From Rhodamnia argentea (lineage: Eukaryota; Streptophyta; Magnoliopsida; Myrtales; Myrtaceae), in assembly GCF_020921035.1 (NCBI RefSeq), contig NC_063157.1, positions 2,542,001 through 2,606,000 on the forward strand: a stretch of DNA of 64,000 nucleotides, written 5' to 3'. Numbering within the stretch: the stretch's first letter is position 1; each line of letters begins with the position of its first letter. The position numbers were made by a program, and so were the translations under genes. This document shows, one piece after another, positions 12,643 through 25,713 of the stretch. Below the pieces are notes generated by a model. That model was given only the letters and a program-made list of their open reading frames with translations, was not told the DNA's origin and searched no databases.

Positions 12643-13402
12643 AACCCTAACCCGCAACCGACACGTGTCCGTACCTCTCTGCCTCTCGCGCTCTCTCTCC
12701 CTCTATACAAAGAGTGACCTCCGCAGCCGGTAACCCACCTCTTTCCCCTCCGAGCTTCATCTGCAACTATTAACAGAAACTGAGAAACTTGGAGCTCCAC
12801 AAGCACTCTCTCGTTCGCGGTCTCTCGAGAACTTTCTCGATCCGCGCTCTGCACTTCTAACATCGATTTGCTCTCCTTTTGTGTGCATCTTGGTGTGTGT
12901 ATCGCGAGAGTTTGTGCTTCAATCGAACTCCGAGGTTGGTTCGTCTGGATCCCCAGGTTTCCGGAGATCCCTTTCGCGTCGCCGACGGGCGGTGGTGCTG
13001 GCGATGATGGTGGTTCTCTGGTCAGATTCGTTCGGCTCCTCCTCTCTGTCTCGTTCCGACTGTTGAAGCTGGAGATGTTCGATCCTTTTGCTCTAATCCG
13101 AGTCCGATCCAAAACCTGGTTCCACAAGCGGAAAAAAAACCCCAATCCTTGGATTTGAGGCCGCGGATACGTGGTTTCGTGATCGAGCTTGTGTTTAAGT
13201 GGCGATGGTTTTGTAGCTGGAAGTGTTTGGTCGGTGTTGTGTTTTCTTCTTCATTTTGGGGTGCTTTTTTCAGCTCTCGAGGGTTGTACAGTTTAGTGTT
13301 GTTAACTGACAGTGACATAGGAGGGTAGGTAGGTAGGTAAGAGAAGGTTAGCGTTTTCCTTGATATTTGAGTGATTTTGGAGAGCTTTTGAAAGTGGATA
13401 AG
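12643..13402 (+). promoter_or_regulatory. Promoter and 5' leader of the mitochondrial carrier gene
   Basis: Contains the right target duplication (12643-12651), a G-box ACACGTGT (12661-12668), a pyrimidine-rich patch and a TATA-like TATACAA at 12704-12710. The transcript probably starts 25-35 bp later, giving a leader of over 600 nt. A (GTAG)n-like run lies at about 13324-13340. ORFs on the minus strand spanning this leader and the MULE repeat are shadows. Confidence 0.5.
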
Positions 13403-14446
13403 ATGAATTTGAGCGCGGCCGAGGAAGAGGCCGAGCAAGAGATTCACATTCCAGCTGATATCGATTGGCAGATGCTCGATAAATCCAAGTTTTTCGTCCT
13501 CGGTGCTGCGCTTTTTTCGGGTGTTTCAGCAACGCTATACCCTATCGTTTTGCTGAAAACTCGGCAACAGGTAGCTCAGTCTCAAGTCCCTTGCATAAAG
13601 ACAGCGTTCACGATTGTCAGGCATGAGGGTTTTAGGGCTTTGTACAGGGGGTTTGGGACTTCCCTGATGGGCACAATCCCTGCCCGGGCTTTATACATGG
13701 GAGCTCTAGAGATCACCAAGAGTAATGTCGGATCAGCAACTCTACAGCTAGGGTTCTCAGAGCCCACCGCAGCTACTACTGCTAATGCAATGGCGGGTTT
13801 GAGCGCTGCGATGGCCGCGCAGCTTGTTTGGACTCCGGTTGATGTTGTGAGCCAGCGGCTCATGGTGCAAGGTGGCCCTTCTAATTCGGGTGTTTCCAAT
13901 GCATCGCCATGCAAATATCTCAATGGGATCGATGCTTTCAGGAAGATACTCAAAACCGATGGTTTAAGGGGCTTGTATAGAGGTTTTGGAATATCAATCT
14001 TGACATATGCACCATCAAATGCACTTTGGTGGGCATCATACTCTGTTGCTCAGCGCCTTGTGTGGGGCGGAATTGGCTGCTATTGTTATAAGAAGGATGG
14101 TGGGAGCAATGAGAATGGCGGCAATGTAATTAAGCCGGATTCAAAAACGGTGATGGTGGTTCAGGGAGTCAGTGCGGCCATGGCAGGTGGTGTGTCGGCT
14201 CTAATCACAACGCCCCTGGATACAATCAAGACAAGACTGCAAGTTTTAGACGGGGAGGAAAATGGAAGGCGAGGACCAACCATCGGACAGACCATTAGGA
14301 ACTTGGTTAAGGAAGGTGGTTGGCCGGCTTGTTACAGAGGTCTGGGACCAAGATGGGCTTCCATGACGGTGTCAGCAACCACGATGATCACAACCTACGA
14401 GTTTGTGAAACGGCTCTCAGCGAAGAATCAAGACGGTTTGAGTTGA
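13403..14446 (+). CDS. Mitochondrial carrier family protein, SLC25A44-like
   Basis: A 347-residue single-exon inner-membrane solute carrier. The ATG at 13403 gives MNLSAAEEEAEQEIHIPADI; the frame continues upstream to 13367 but with no ATG. Three ~100-residue carrier repeats are visible from their signatures: YPIVLLKTRQQ in repeat 1 (first-helix Asp/Glu replaced by Val), TPVDVVSQRLM in repeat 2 (Lys/Arg replaced by Ser), TPLDTIKTRLQ in repeat 3 (canonical). Matching GFRALYRGFG, GLRGLYRGFG and PACYRGLG motifs follow. The degenerate motifs and the IDWQMLDKSKFF opening match the SLC25A44-type plant subfamily; the mammalian member carries branched-chain amino acids, but the plant substrate is not established. 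No cleavable targeting peptide, as usual in this family. Confidence 0.92.
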   Translation: MNLSAAEEEAEQEIHIPADIDWQMLDKSKFFVLGAALFSGVSATLYPIVLLKTRQQVAQSQVPCIKTAFTIVRHEGFRALYRGFGTSLMGTIPARALYMGALEITKSNVGSATLQLGFSEPTAATTANAMAGLSAAMAAQLVWTPVDVVSQRLMVQGGPSNSGVSNASPCKYLNGIDAFRKILKTDGLRGLYRGFGISILTYAPSNALWWASYSVAQRLVWGGIGCYCYKKDGGSNENGGNVIKPDSKTVMVVQGVSAAMAGGVSALITTPLDTIKTRLQVLDGEENGRRGPTIGQTIRNLVKEGGWPACYRGLGPRWASMTVSATTMITTYEFVKRLSAKNQDGLS

Positions 14447-15930
14447 CAAACAATAAAGGGGAACGTGATAGGGATTTTCCTCTCTTCCTTTGTTAAAGCT
14501 CTGTTAATTTCTCTTGCTGTTTCGTTTCTTCTTTTTCCACTTTCTTTGCCTTCTTTTCCTCTTTGCCTGCCTGCCTGCCCTGAGGGCCGATCAATGTACA
14601 AGTTATATAGCAGGTTCATCTATGAAATATGTTATATTCAACTCAACTTGCTCAACAGCTTGTCAATTTTCCATCTTTGGTTTGCCAGTTGTGCTACTTT
14701 GTTCTTGGCAGTATTGGGTTACCTTTGGTTCAGCAATCTTTTTCAGTTTGGTTCCGTTTGTGTCAATGAGCCAAAAGACTTTTCAAGATTCTCCCAAAAT
14801 TGGAATAGCATCTGGTACCTTGTTATTGGATGGCCTTACGAATCTCTCATACTACTGAGGCCTCGCCATAAAGTCTATCTTTAATGCTTAGCCGTAAGAC
14901 TAGTTTTTTCAACTTCTGATGAAAATGATTGACAGCACCTGTGAGGAGAGAGAACGAGAGTCTCGTTTGTTTCGCGCAAATAGAACGATTTAAAAGATAT
15001 TATGCTATAAATTATTGCTTATGACTAATAAAGGCTAATGATCGAAACATATTTTTGTCCGTAGTTGAGGTTGTTCGTAATAATGTTTGGCAATAATAAA
15101 AATGTCTTTAATTGGTTAGTTACTTTCGAGTTGACAACGAGCAATCATTTAAAAATATATATATATTTTTAAAATTATTTTGATTTTTTGCGAAATAAGT
15201 GAAGTCAAAATCTTTTAAAGTTCTTCACTGCATTTTACAGGTTCTTTACTCTCTGGATGGCTTTGCCTGGAGGGAATGGATTTGGCACATAGAAGAATCG
15301 TTTCACATGTCCCTACACAATCTACTTTTCATTGCCTTGGCATTCACTCTACTTGGAGATCTTGAACAACTCGAGTAAGATCTTATTATGATAATGATTA
15401 CGGGTGTGTAAAGAATCTTCAGTGAGTTTAGTAGAGATGGCATAGATTTATGTCACAAACCCCAAAAATTAAAGAATCTCGGAGGGTGTACCAGCATGTA
15501 TGATTCTAGTTCTCTTCCAAATGGCAAATGGGGCAAATATACAGGCAATAAAGAGCATATATAGATGATGCACATAGATTCGCCAGGACAATGGCTGCTT
15601 TACTGCAAGGAAAAACTAACTCTAAATAATTGACGCACAATCCCAAGGTCGGCTAACCAATGAACTACCAGCAAGCAAATGGGAAAAGGAGTGCAAACAT
15701 CTTGTGTAACGTCTTGCCTCACAGCATCTACATGTGTAACCAAAAGTCGAAATGGAATGTCACATGTCAATTAAATGAAAATAGTTCCCAACATCTAATT
15801 TCAATATCCTAAAAGGTTATATGTGGTGCTAGTAAAAGACAAACAAGAAACCAGCAGTGAGCTCTGTGCCCCGCGAGAGATTGCAGAGCAAGGGAAGCAG
15901 GCTGCATTGCTTGAACCACTGGGACTAATT
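14447..15930. other. Convergent 3' flanks of the carrier and Alfin-like genes
   Basis: The first ~450 bp are T-rich and look like the carrier 3' UTR; hydrophobic ORFs there are artefacts of poly-pyrimidine sequence. The rest is AT-rich with an (AT)n-like run near 15157-15166. The last few hundred bases probably form the 3' UTR of the minus-strand Alfin-like gene. No gene seen. Confidence 0.55.
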
Positions 15931-18900
15931 TCAACCCCGAACTCTCTTGTTGTTGCATGATGGGCACTTGTATTGTTTAATATGCTCGGCCCTAGCTGGA
16001 GTTATCTTCACACACGCGCCATGGAACCACCTCTGGCATAGGTCACAGCAGATCCAGAAGTCATCCGAGGCAGTGTTCTCCCCACATGCTCCGCACAAGG
16101 TTTCCCCATTCTCCTCCTCATCTTCCTCGTCCAACTCCTCATCTTCTTCCTTCTCCTGTGATTCTCTCGTAAATTTTCCCCGAGATTCAGATGCTCGCTG
16201 GGGGACAATGGCAAGAAAAATCTTAATCAAAATCGTGGGTGAAAGGGAGAAGACCATCAAAGAATAAGTTAAAAAAAACACATCAAGTATTGATAGTTAC
16301 ACTTATCATGCATGAGTAACTCCATCAGCCAATCGCGTGCATATGAGCGCATGCTGTGTGTCATGCAAAAAACACATGCATTGTGAACTAAACCTCCAAA
16401 GGGTTATGCAGTACCATAATGAATCACAGTACTAGATAGAACAGAACCAGGCTAACTCGAATTTGATAGGTAGCCAGCCACACAAGTCACATGCAAAATG
16501 CAAGTATTGACAGCTTATTATAGCTGATGAAAATGGATGAACAGATTAATTACAATTAGCCAGCCAGTTCGATCATTGATGTCAGATATTATGAGTTACA
16601 TGGAGAAATCCAGGGTAACAGTATTGCTATGATATGTATAGTCTAGCAACTACAATTACTGGTTGGCCAACTACAACTGGAAAATATGTACAACCTGGCA
16701 ATCAAAATGACCAGTTGGCCAATTACAGCTAAAACAATATGGAGCATCTGCATAGATGAAATATTTGAGGAGGATTGCTTATGGATAGCTTTATTCTGAC
16801 TAACACTGTGAAAGTCACAGTCAAGTCTAAAACTAGATTTCAGCACGAATTCTCTAGAACGCCTAAGATCATCAGAAATCCTCTGATTACAATTGCTTAT
16901 TAGATGTTAATAAAGTTGGAGCATTTGAAGAGATAACAATGGTCAACTCTTCTGAATATCATCAAACCATGTAAACATAGCTGCATACATCTACCAACTC
17001 CTTAGATACTCAAGTAAAGTTCTTTGTACCGCTTTGGCAGTAGACTTGGATTTGCTGCTGCTGTGATTGGCTACAGAAGACTTTGCCTTCTCTTGCTTCT
17101 TTGCAGTACCAGTCACCACTTCAAAGATTGTTGGAAGGTCATGTATCATATTGGAGAGCCGCTTCCTGCACCATAAAGGTAAACCATAGGGTGTCGTTTA
17201 AAGCCAGGTGAAGAGTAATAGATTGCTAGCAGAGCAGAGACATTTATGCTGATTAATCTTATTCACAGTATAATTTAGTTTGATGAGGAAGTCCATTCCA
17301 ACAGTTTGGAAATAGCAAGAATTTCTTTCATGGAGAGCAGTAAATCTATCAAAATAGAGCTAGAATCACCCTTATATCTGGTCTACAGCAGTGTGAATAC
17401 TACAAACATCATCTTCAAAAATTGCTCTCACTTCGCAAAAATCAAGCATAACCAAGTTGACTTGGAAAAGAAAAATGGAATGTAAAAGTAAGATCTTACC
17501 TATCAGCCTTATCAAATCCAAATCTAGCACCGAAATAAAAGGCAACTGCAAGCAGCCAGGAATCACTGTGTACAGCCACTAAAGAAATCCAGTCCTTCTC
17601 GTGCATGCCATCCCTTGCAAAGTTGATACCTAAAACCGGCTCTGGGAGCTCTGGGGGCACTTCTTCAGCCGGTAAGTTCACTTCCCATTGTTCACTTGGA
17701 AAACCATACAAGCAGAGGTTCTCCTTTCCTTTGGGATAATAGTAGACAAGTTTATGATAGTCAGTCGTAGACACAGCAAAAAGATTGAGAGTGGAAATAG
17801 ATGTCAAATAAAACTGAAAGAACCACTGACAAAACCAAAAGCATCTCCCAATTTGACCAATTCGAACATGGTCAAGGAATTCAACAGATACACTAAATAA
17901 TCAGTATAATCATCATCACCAGATCGGCTCCCAGTATTTCTTGACACCTATCTGCTATGTAATAATACTAGGAGCTAGCAAGCAACAGATTTAACACGAC
18001 CAAGAGATAAGAAGAAAAATTTGCTCCATTTACGTAAGTAAACAATTGATACATCAATAAAGAAACCAACCAAAGTTTACAAGGATATGCAGCATACACA
18101 TCATCCGAGAAACAAAGGCCAGCTCCAAAGAGCGTTCAATGGTTGTGCACCCCAGAATAAACAATGATGAACAGACAGTCCAAAACTTGCAGAAACTACA
18201 ATCAACAATATACAGCAATGCTAGGGCAAGGCTGAAGTAAAACTAACCTGGATCACATTGCTGATAAAATTCTTCAACATCTGCAACAGTAGAGCAAGCA
18301 GCCTTTTAGGGAAAAAGCAGAAGAGAACAGTCACAAGAATCTGTACAGTACTGGCCAGTAAAAATTATCCATGAAAAAGAAAACAAAAGCACTTGACTCT
18401 CAAGATTTCTTTCTAAGAGAAAGCACAACTACATGCTCCTTAAGGCATCAAACCTTCAACCATTTACTTTTTTCGTCTACTCTTCAACTGGATAGTCATC
18501 TAGATAACGAACTCGACACTTCCATCTCTGCAAAAAATAACCAGGACAAAGATCACATTGCCGCTAATTGACATCTCTTTCTCTCACTTCCCTCCTCCAA
18601 TAAGGCTGGACAACCCTGTTGACCTCACATAGAATCCATCTCCTTCTCCTCAACAGAAATAGAACATAGAATTCAAAGTCCCCGAAGGTTCCCAAGAGTA
18701 CCCATCAATCTATTAGTGCCAAATCCGCAAAATCAAATAACTTGTAGTCCAGCAACCGACCATATAAGACATAACATGGGGGAAAAAACAAACAAAACAC
18801 CCACCCCCCTCCAACACACACAGGAACACAGGAGAACGTTATTCACGACTACAATTTCCCGCAGAGAAAACCATACAAACAGTCGAAAAGAAGCAATGCT

Positions 18901-19177
18901 TGAACTGTAGAAGTTGAGCCAAACAACAACCGACAAGAATCGTCCGAATTGAAGAGCAGTTCTCGCCTCCGCTACTCAGTTTCGCGCACGAAACCGCGAG
19001 AAACACATAGCGTTCGTTGGAAATTCAGCATACGAATTACCCACAAAAACAACAAGGAAAGAGGCGGCGAGAGGGGGACGGACCGGTGGTGAGAGCCTTG
19101 ATCAAGGCGGTCCGGCGGCCTTTGAAGTCCTTGAAGACTTCCTCGACAGTGCGCGGATTATACTGCGCTCCCTCCAT
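15931..19177 (-). CDS. AL: Alfin-like PHD-finger protein
   Basis: Plant nuclear histone reader that binds H3K4me2/3 through a C-terminal PHD finger. Five exons on the minus strand: 19084-19177, 18248-18280 (only 33 nt), 17500-17728, 17030-17165, 15931-16197; all phases agree and give 252 residues, normal for the family. The N-terminal Alfin domain starts [20 protein letters not shown] and includes [20 protein letters not shown] and [12 protein letters not shown] Ser/Lys-rich linker and an Asp/Glu-rich patch ([14 protein letters not shown]) precede the PHD finger at ~195-248 with the full Cys4-His-Cys3 set (C199, C202, C215, C218, H223, C226, C242, C245) and [17 protein letters not shown]. Closest to the AL1-AL4 group; the paralogue number cannot be fixed by eye. 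The 5' leader is CT/GA-rich. Confidence 0.95.
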
Positions 19178-20949
19178 CGTCGAACCTCTCTCCCTCTCTC
19201 TCTTCTCTTCTCTTCTCTCTCTCTCTCCTCTTCTGCGTCGTAGAAAGCAAAAGAATACAGAATTGTGGAAGTCAAACGCATATTTAAAGCACAATTTTCG
19301 ATTTTTCCTAATATCAATTTTCCCTTTTTTTATGAGAGAGTTTTATCCAAAATTATTAGGATTGACTCAATTGCCTGGACCTTAAGATAGAGACATGAAT
19401 TATTTACTTTTTTCAGTATTATTTGCCGGAATATAATCGAAATCCGAGATTCATAACCGCTTTTGGTCTACTTTCGCAATATAAGCAAGTAAGTAAATAC
19501 TAGGTTATGGGCCGAACCCGGTCCGAACGTGACTCGATCGGGACGGTGCACGCTTTTCGCACGTGCTGAATCCCGAGCAAACAATGGGTGATAGAAAATA
19601 TTTCTATTTTTTTTTTTTTAAAAAAGGCTAACTGTCTTTATATATGGAAAACCCTGAGAAGATGAGAGTTTGAATTAGGAAACCGACAGCATCAAAATCT
19701 TTCCATGTAGGAATGCTGTGGAGAATATTAATTCCTGTTCTTTTGCCACACCCGCATGCATTCTTGAATTTGAGCAGCTGACCAAGCAACTTGTGATGAA
19801 TGTCTTGGCCAAGTACAAATTTTCAAATGACCATTCTGAGAAACTACTACTCATTGATGAATAGACCCCGGTTAAGAGTGCTTCGGAAGTTCCCAGGACA
19901 ATGTTACAGGGCGGAATGAAAGGAAAGGAGCAGGACTGTAAGAATTGATGGCCCGTCGTGTCTGTCAAGTCGCACGCTGCTAAATTAGGTTGCGAAAATT
20001 ACTGTCTGCAACCTCGAATCAAGTATTGGTTCGCTTGCTTCAAGATAGTTTACGAATACTCCACAAAGAGGGAGACAGTCGCGCATTGGGATATGCATGC
20101 CGAACAGCATCTGTATAAAGACTCTGGTCACAGCATTCGGGAAGTCTTCATTTCTAAAGATGGCAAAAGAGAAGCTTCAAATGATGCTTCTGCAGATAAA
20201 ATCTGCTCGGCTCAGAGCCCATTGATGAAGCGGCTGCAACAAAAGCAAGGAAAGTGACCAAAACATGAGAGGGAATGAAAACTGAGATTCAACAAAACCT
20301 TCTCAATAACCTCAATAACAACAAAGGGGGAAGAACAGATTATTGTATCTTCATCCATATGAAAGTCCCAGAATCTAAGTGACAAAACGTTGATCAAATG
20401 GGAGGAAAAAGCGGTCACGGTTTATACCCTAGCAAGCTTTTCTCATGTGATTCTTGGACCAACCAACAAGCAAGGATTTCCTCTCTTTCCTCCAAAGGAA
20501 GTCGTCACTGGTTTAGAAATGACGCAATGCAGCATAGGAACAATTGTCATGTCTCCAAATGTACTTCACAGAAAGTTTCCGACTCAGAATGGAGTTTTAA
20601 CCCTTTTACCTTGTCCATTAAACATCTGTCACATTAACATGGATGTTTTCCTGCAGATAACTAAGTACATGTACCTTTCTCCAAGCAGACATTCTCCAGC
20701 AACCTACCTTAGCATACAAAAGTTGATAAGTAAATCACTTTACTCTTTTGATTGCTTGTACAGGGACGATTCACACCCTGTAAGTCTAGGTTTCGCTAGT
20801 AATGAAGAGAGGGTTCGTCACAAACGAACTTCGTGGGCAAGGTACAACTTGGTAGACCAAAGATGCAGACATTGTCAAAGGATGCCAAGTGCTAGAAATT
20901 CACAACTTGCAAATAAAAATAAAAATAAAAACATACATACCATGTAAAT
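19178..20949. other. AL promoter/leader and PDAT1 3' flank; no gene seen
   Basis: The bases just above 19177 are the Alfin-like leader, with a CT-rich tract at about 19183-19232. The middle is AT-rich intergenic DNA. From 20949 downwards is the likely PDAT1 3' UTR (minus strand). ORFs of 97-185 codons here (for example 19958-20257 and 20390-20947 on plus) match nothing I know; the second is antisense to the PDAT1 3' UTR and lacks an ATG at its start. Confidence 0.5.
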
Positions 20950-23900
20950 TTATAATGCTAAATTGATCTTCTCGGACCACTTAAAAATGTCAGAGTAGAC
21001 TTGATCACCACCCAAGTCTTCTCCAGTAGCTCCAGCGGCCACCCTTATAATGTCCTCTATTAATGCAAAATTTCCCATTACATCTACATGGGAGCCACTT
21101 TGAGTTCCCCGACCCTCTAATAAATTTGCTGGAGGAGCATGCTCATACTCCCTATTGTACGTGCGAATTCCTGAGGGATTGAATCTGGTCTTACCACGCC
21201 AACCTTTAGCACACATGAACCCTGCACTTAACACTGGCACAGTTTCATCCCCATCAACAGTGTCCACGCCATCCTTCAGACAGCTATCTTCATCTTCACC
21301 TTCGAATGAAGTATCAATCTGAAAGGGAATGTAACATTCGGCAGAGGGAGACAGTTTGTAAATGTAAGCTCTTTCAGTGGGTATGCCAACTCCGTACAAG
21401 GAGAAGATTTCAATGTCTGAGGCATTTGGTAATCTGTAAAGAAAGAGAGAGATTTTAAGTACACAAAACGTGAAATATTAATCGCAAATCAGGTGCTGTA
21501 AAAGCAAATATTTCCAAACATCAGTTGAAAGAAGAATGCAGCATCCCACTTAAAAAATTATTGCCGTAGTCCAAAGTTCTAAAGATTCTCACCTCGTTTC
21601 CAAAGGGTTCGACCAATATTTGTAGTGCTTGTACTTTGGGTCATCCAAATCATCAGCAATTCCATATGAAAAATGAGCACTACCACGTGCCATCATCTTT
21701 GGAGCAACAAAATGGAGCAGATCTAAAACTGTCTCCGCTGTGTAAACTTTATGTTCAGCTACAGCTCTGACCCCCTCAATTCCCATGTCATGGTACTCGG
21801 TCCACACATCACGGCAGGTTGTATTGGCAAGATTCTGGCCTTTAACAGCATCCTGGATTGTAATAGTAACCAGCAAGATAAGTAAAATGACTTCAATTTA
21901 CACGATACAATATGTACAAACCAGCAGGAACTAAGGCACTAAAACTTACTCAACATTACAAAGTTAAAAGAAGGTTTGGAAAGAACATTCGCTGGATAGT
22001 GATATTGCTTGACCCGAACTAGATTATCAATTTGCAATAGTAGGGAAAAATTTATTGCAAATAATTTGGCACTGGCCACCAAGACACTGTCAATGAACGA
22101 TGCCAAAGTCTTGATATGGCTTCCATGAAAATGTACATGCGCTAAACATATACGCACAGGGGTTCCCACCTCTGTAAATTATTACATCCAGGCATGTAGA
22201 AGTTCAAAATCATCAGCTTTGCATGCTAAAATAATGAAAGGAAAAAAGGAAACCTGCAGAGGAATGACGTCCTAACTGAAACAGCTAGTCATCTACTCAA
22301 TATAGCCTAATCTTATTTTCTACTTGTAGTCTCATGCAGGATATGAAAAGATTGAATCATTTTAGTACCAGGAAAATATGAGCAGAAGGCAAAAAACCGC
22401 TTGGCTAGAATGGGATTGTATACTTCAACTTAAAAGCATAAAAGAGAATTACCAACTGGAAATTCTTAGTTCTCTTCCACTTAGCTACCTTATCTGATAA
22501 TCAAGATTGCAAAACCTAGAACCTGTTGTCACCAGGGATTGATACAAAAGAGTGTGAAAGCTGTTGATTGCTAACTAGCCTCCGACTTTAGAGTCATTTT
22601 ATGAATTTTCTATCTTCCAGTTTCAAAATTATCCTGAGAATGATATATGAAAACAAATAGGAGATAATGTAACTAGATGTTAAAAGCATAATCAGGGCAT
22701 CAGACAAGGACGTTGAGAAGGCAAATTCACCCTAAAGTCAATCATCTCAATCTCAGAACTCGGAGACTCTGCCACATCTTTGCCAAATGATATGATCCTT
22801 CCATAATTAACTCTTGCTGGACAACCGGAATTGTTGGTGCCACTTTCACTCGAAACCTGTGAGTCATTCATCCTTTGCCTTCCCTTGCTAGGAAGATATC
22901 CTTCCTCGGGTGACCAATCAAGACCACCCCAAATTGTGTCCCCACCCTTCGGGATCATTGACATGGTGGAGTCCCACGTGCGGCTCATCTTCATTACACG
23001 CTGCAGAGTTTGGACACGAAATATATCATTGCTCAGGAAACCTGGTGCAATTGTCCTGCATTCAAAGGTAAACAAGAAGATAATCAGCTCATCTGCATGG
23101 GAAAGGTTCCATCTTATATCAGGAGAGTAACAAGGATCACATCATATATATGTGGAAGTGAAATGTATTCTTTGTCAGGCTTGGATCAGATTTTCAAGAA
23201 AGAAATCCAAAATTATAACACTTACAAATGTATTTAAATGTAAGTCAAGAAAACATTCCACCGAGCATAGAGTATTGCTGACACAAATGAACTTGTTTGG
23301 TAAGACATCATGCATTTTCTAATTGGTTTGTTCATTAGTGTAATAGAGGATGATGCAGACAAGAATATGCGTCACCATGTACAATACTTTGCCTTCAGTA
23401 AAAGTAATCAAAATTTCCTCTTCCAAATCCATGTCAAATTTTAGCAGCTGGCTCTTCATTCCATAAACAAACTAAAATTAACCTGGCGACTGCGATATCC
23501 TTTGCTTCGGTGGAGAAAAGCCCAGCAACAGCCTTTGGAACTCCCAGAAATGGTCCACCAATGTTCATGATTGCTTTTATATGCTTAGAACACCAATCAG
23601 GTCCACCGCCTCCACCCATTGGAGCCGGCGCCTCAACCCATTTCATGAAGTGCAGAAAGTACAAAACACCCATTGAATGAGGGATTACAACAGCTTTTTT
23701 ACCTCCACTGGTGGCCACCATCATTTCTATGTGACTTTTTATCCGGCTCAGCGTTTGATCCCTCACCTGATCAATCAAATGGTAGCAAGGAGGTTGAATG
23801 AATTTCTATTGAGAATGACGGGCTTATAACAATTGAATATTCAACACACAAGTTGCAAATAGCGCTGTTTAACAAACAGTAGATTGAAGCGCGTACCTCA

Positions 23901-25713
23901 GTGTTTTGGAATGAGAGTCTCCAATCATAAGCAGCCATATACATATTCTTCTCTTCATATCCTATCCGAGCTAAGTTAGCAATCAGAACCGCCCAGACGA
24001 AATAGCCAGGCATGAAGTAGTCAGCAGCGACAAGTCCAGTCACTGGACGGACTCTTATACCAGGAGGATCCAATCCAGTTTCGTTGTCCAATGACATGTG
24101 CTCTACCCAGCATAGAGGCCTAAAGATAATATTCACCAAATGATGAGGGCAATCATTTCAGCACCCTCGAACCTAAAATAGATCATAAATAGCAGTGCAA
24201 GATTGAATGAAGAAAATTCCGGCATTGGCATCATTGTAAAAATAGAGATGTTGGAGGCTTCGCATCAAGACCTGCATAAGTCCTTCACGGTCGTATTTTT
24301 ATGTGTGCTTCATTGTGGCAAAAAATGTTTCAGTCTTTTTAGTCAGTTAAACTTGAGCTATTGGACACACATTCGCATAATCTAGCAAGAAAAGAGGAAA
24401 TCGCTCTTTCATAAAAGAATTTGTACATCATCTAAGCAGCAATGCATTTGTACATATGTTCAAATGCGAAAGGTTAAATGGTCACCCCAACTATATGAAC
24501 ACAACCATAACAGAAGCAGGACCCTTAGTACCCATTGTTGCAGATGCAGGTTCAATGGGAACTCTAAATTTACAGGATTAAGCTAGAAAACAGGGGAAAA
24601 CGGCCCTTGCTCTGGACCACAGAGCTCGCTTTTAGCAAAGAAATTAAGCTTAAAAGGGTGCGTAAAGAGCCACCATTATGATCTGCCTATGCTTGCCCAA
24701 AAAGGATAAGGAGTGGCTTAAAGTTGCATGAGGGTAATGCAATGATCATGATCAGGAGACAAGCCATGTCACGGTATTTTGACATTTTCTTCAATGTACC
24801 AGACACCTCTCTCCCAGGTCAATTAAATAAAGGAAAAGTTTAGTTAGATAATGCCCTAAAGCTCACAAACTAGTACTCATTAAGCATTTACTAAAAGGTT
24901 GGGGCTTTGACATTTAGTTAATAACGGACAGAAAGATGATTTATGAGATCATCAACCTGATGATCCATTCAATAAATTAATCAAGTACTTGCCAAATCTA
25001 TACTCCGCTTCCTATATGATAAGAAAGAAAAACAGTCAACAACTTCACCAGTAAACACCCAGCTGATCACCCACAGAGGCCCGGCGACAACATCTTAACT
25101 TTCTCATTAGACAACATACCTGTGAAACCATGGTCGATCCTCAGAATCAACCAAAAATAGCAACTTATCCACTTCCATACACAACCAAAACGCAGCTAAT
25201 CAGATCACAACACAAAACAGCTCAAACACAATGAGAATTCTCATTCAAAGAGCCACACCTTTTGTACACTTCTCCGAACGTGCCGCCCCACAAACGCTTC
25301 CTAAATAGCCCCTCCGAGCACTCATGCCCTTCCCATAGCTCAAGCCCGCCTGTCACGATCCCCGGCACGAACACCACAGGGTGCTTCACCGTCAGCCCTT
25401 CCTTCTTCAACTTCACGCCCGGCGGGTCCGGTAGCGGCCCCGTGATCGCCTCAGTCACGTATTGTGGGAACGAGGACGGCATCGCATTGTACAGGAACAG
25501 CAGCAGCCACCAAACTGTGCAAACGCAACCCACGAACCAGCAGCAACTGTCCAAGCACGACCACTTGTTCTTCTCGCCGGCTTTCTTCTTCTTATTTGAC
25601 GGTGATTCCTTCTTCTTCCTATCCTCATCTTCCCTGACGTCCTGGGCAATTTTCTCATCGGAGCTGGGGGCTCTATCAGCCTCTGCAGCTTTCCGTCGCT
25701 GAATCAAAGGCAT
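20950..25713 (-). CDS. PDAT1: Phospholipid:diacylglycerol acyltransferase 1
   Basis: ER membrane enzyme moving an acyl group from the sn-2 position of a phospholipid to diacylglycerol to give triacylglycerol. Six exons on the minus strand: 25259-25713, 23897-24119, 23483-23766, 22731-23055, 21593-21852, 20950-21433; phases close and give 676 residues, matching plant PDAT1 length (~670). The N-terminus is basic (NKKKKAGEKNKW), followed by one membrane segment at ~52-75 (CCWFVGCVCTVWWLLLFLY). The LCAT-like domain begins HPVVFVPGIVTGGLELWEG. Catalytic triad candidates: Ser257 in PHSMG, Asp578 in DGDETVP, His631 in SHVDVMGN. WTEYHDMG and YGVGIPTERAY are typical. Exon 4 encodes a less conserved Ser-rich insert. 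No defect seen. First intron is 1139 nt. Confidence 0.96.
24120..25258 (-). other. PDAT1 intron 1
   Basis: 1139 nt, GT (GTGTGG) to AG (TTTAG). AT-rich, with no repeat structure or ORF I can support. Large first introns often carry expression-enhancing signals, but nothing specific is visible here. Confidence 0.7.

Noticed and set aside
12261..13145. 294-codon open frame on the minus strand spanning a MULE repeat and the carrier leader
   Set aside because: It crosses the element boundary and 5' leader sequence, is low-complexity, and has no recognisable domain.
20390..20947. 185-codon plus-strand frame next to PDAT1
   Set aside because: Lacks an ATG at its start, is antisense to the PDAT1 3' UTR, and shows no family features.
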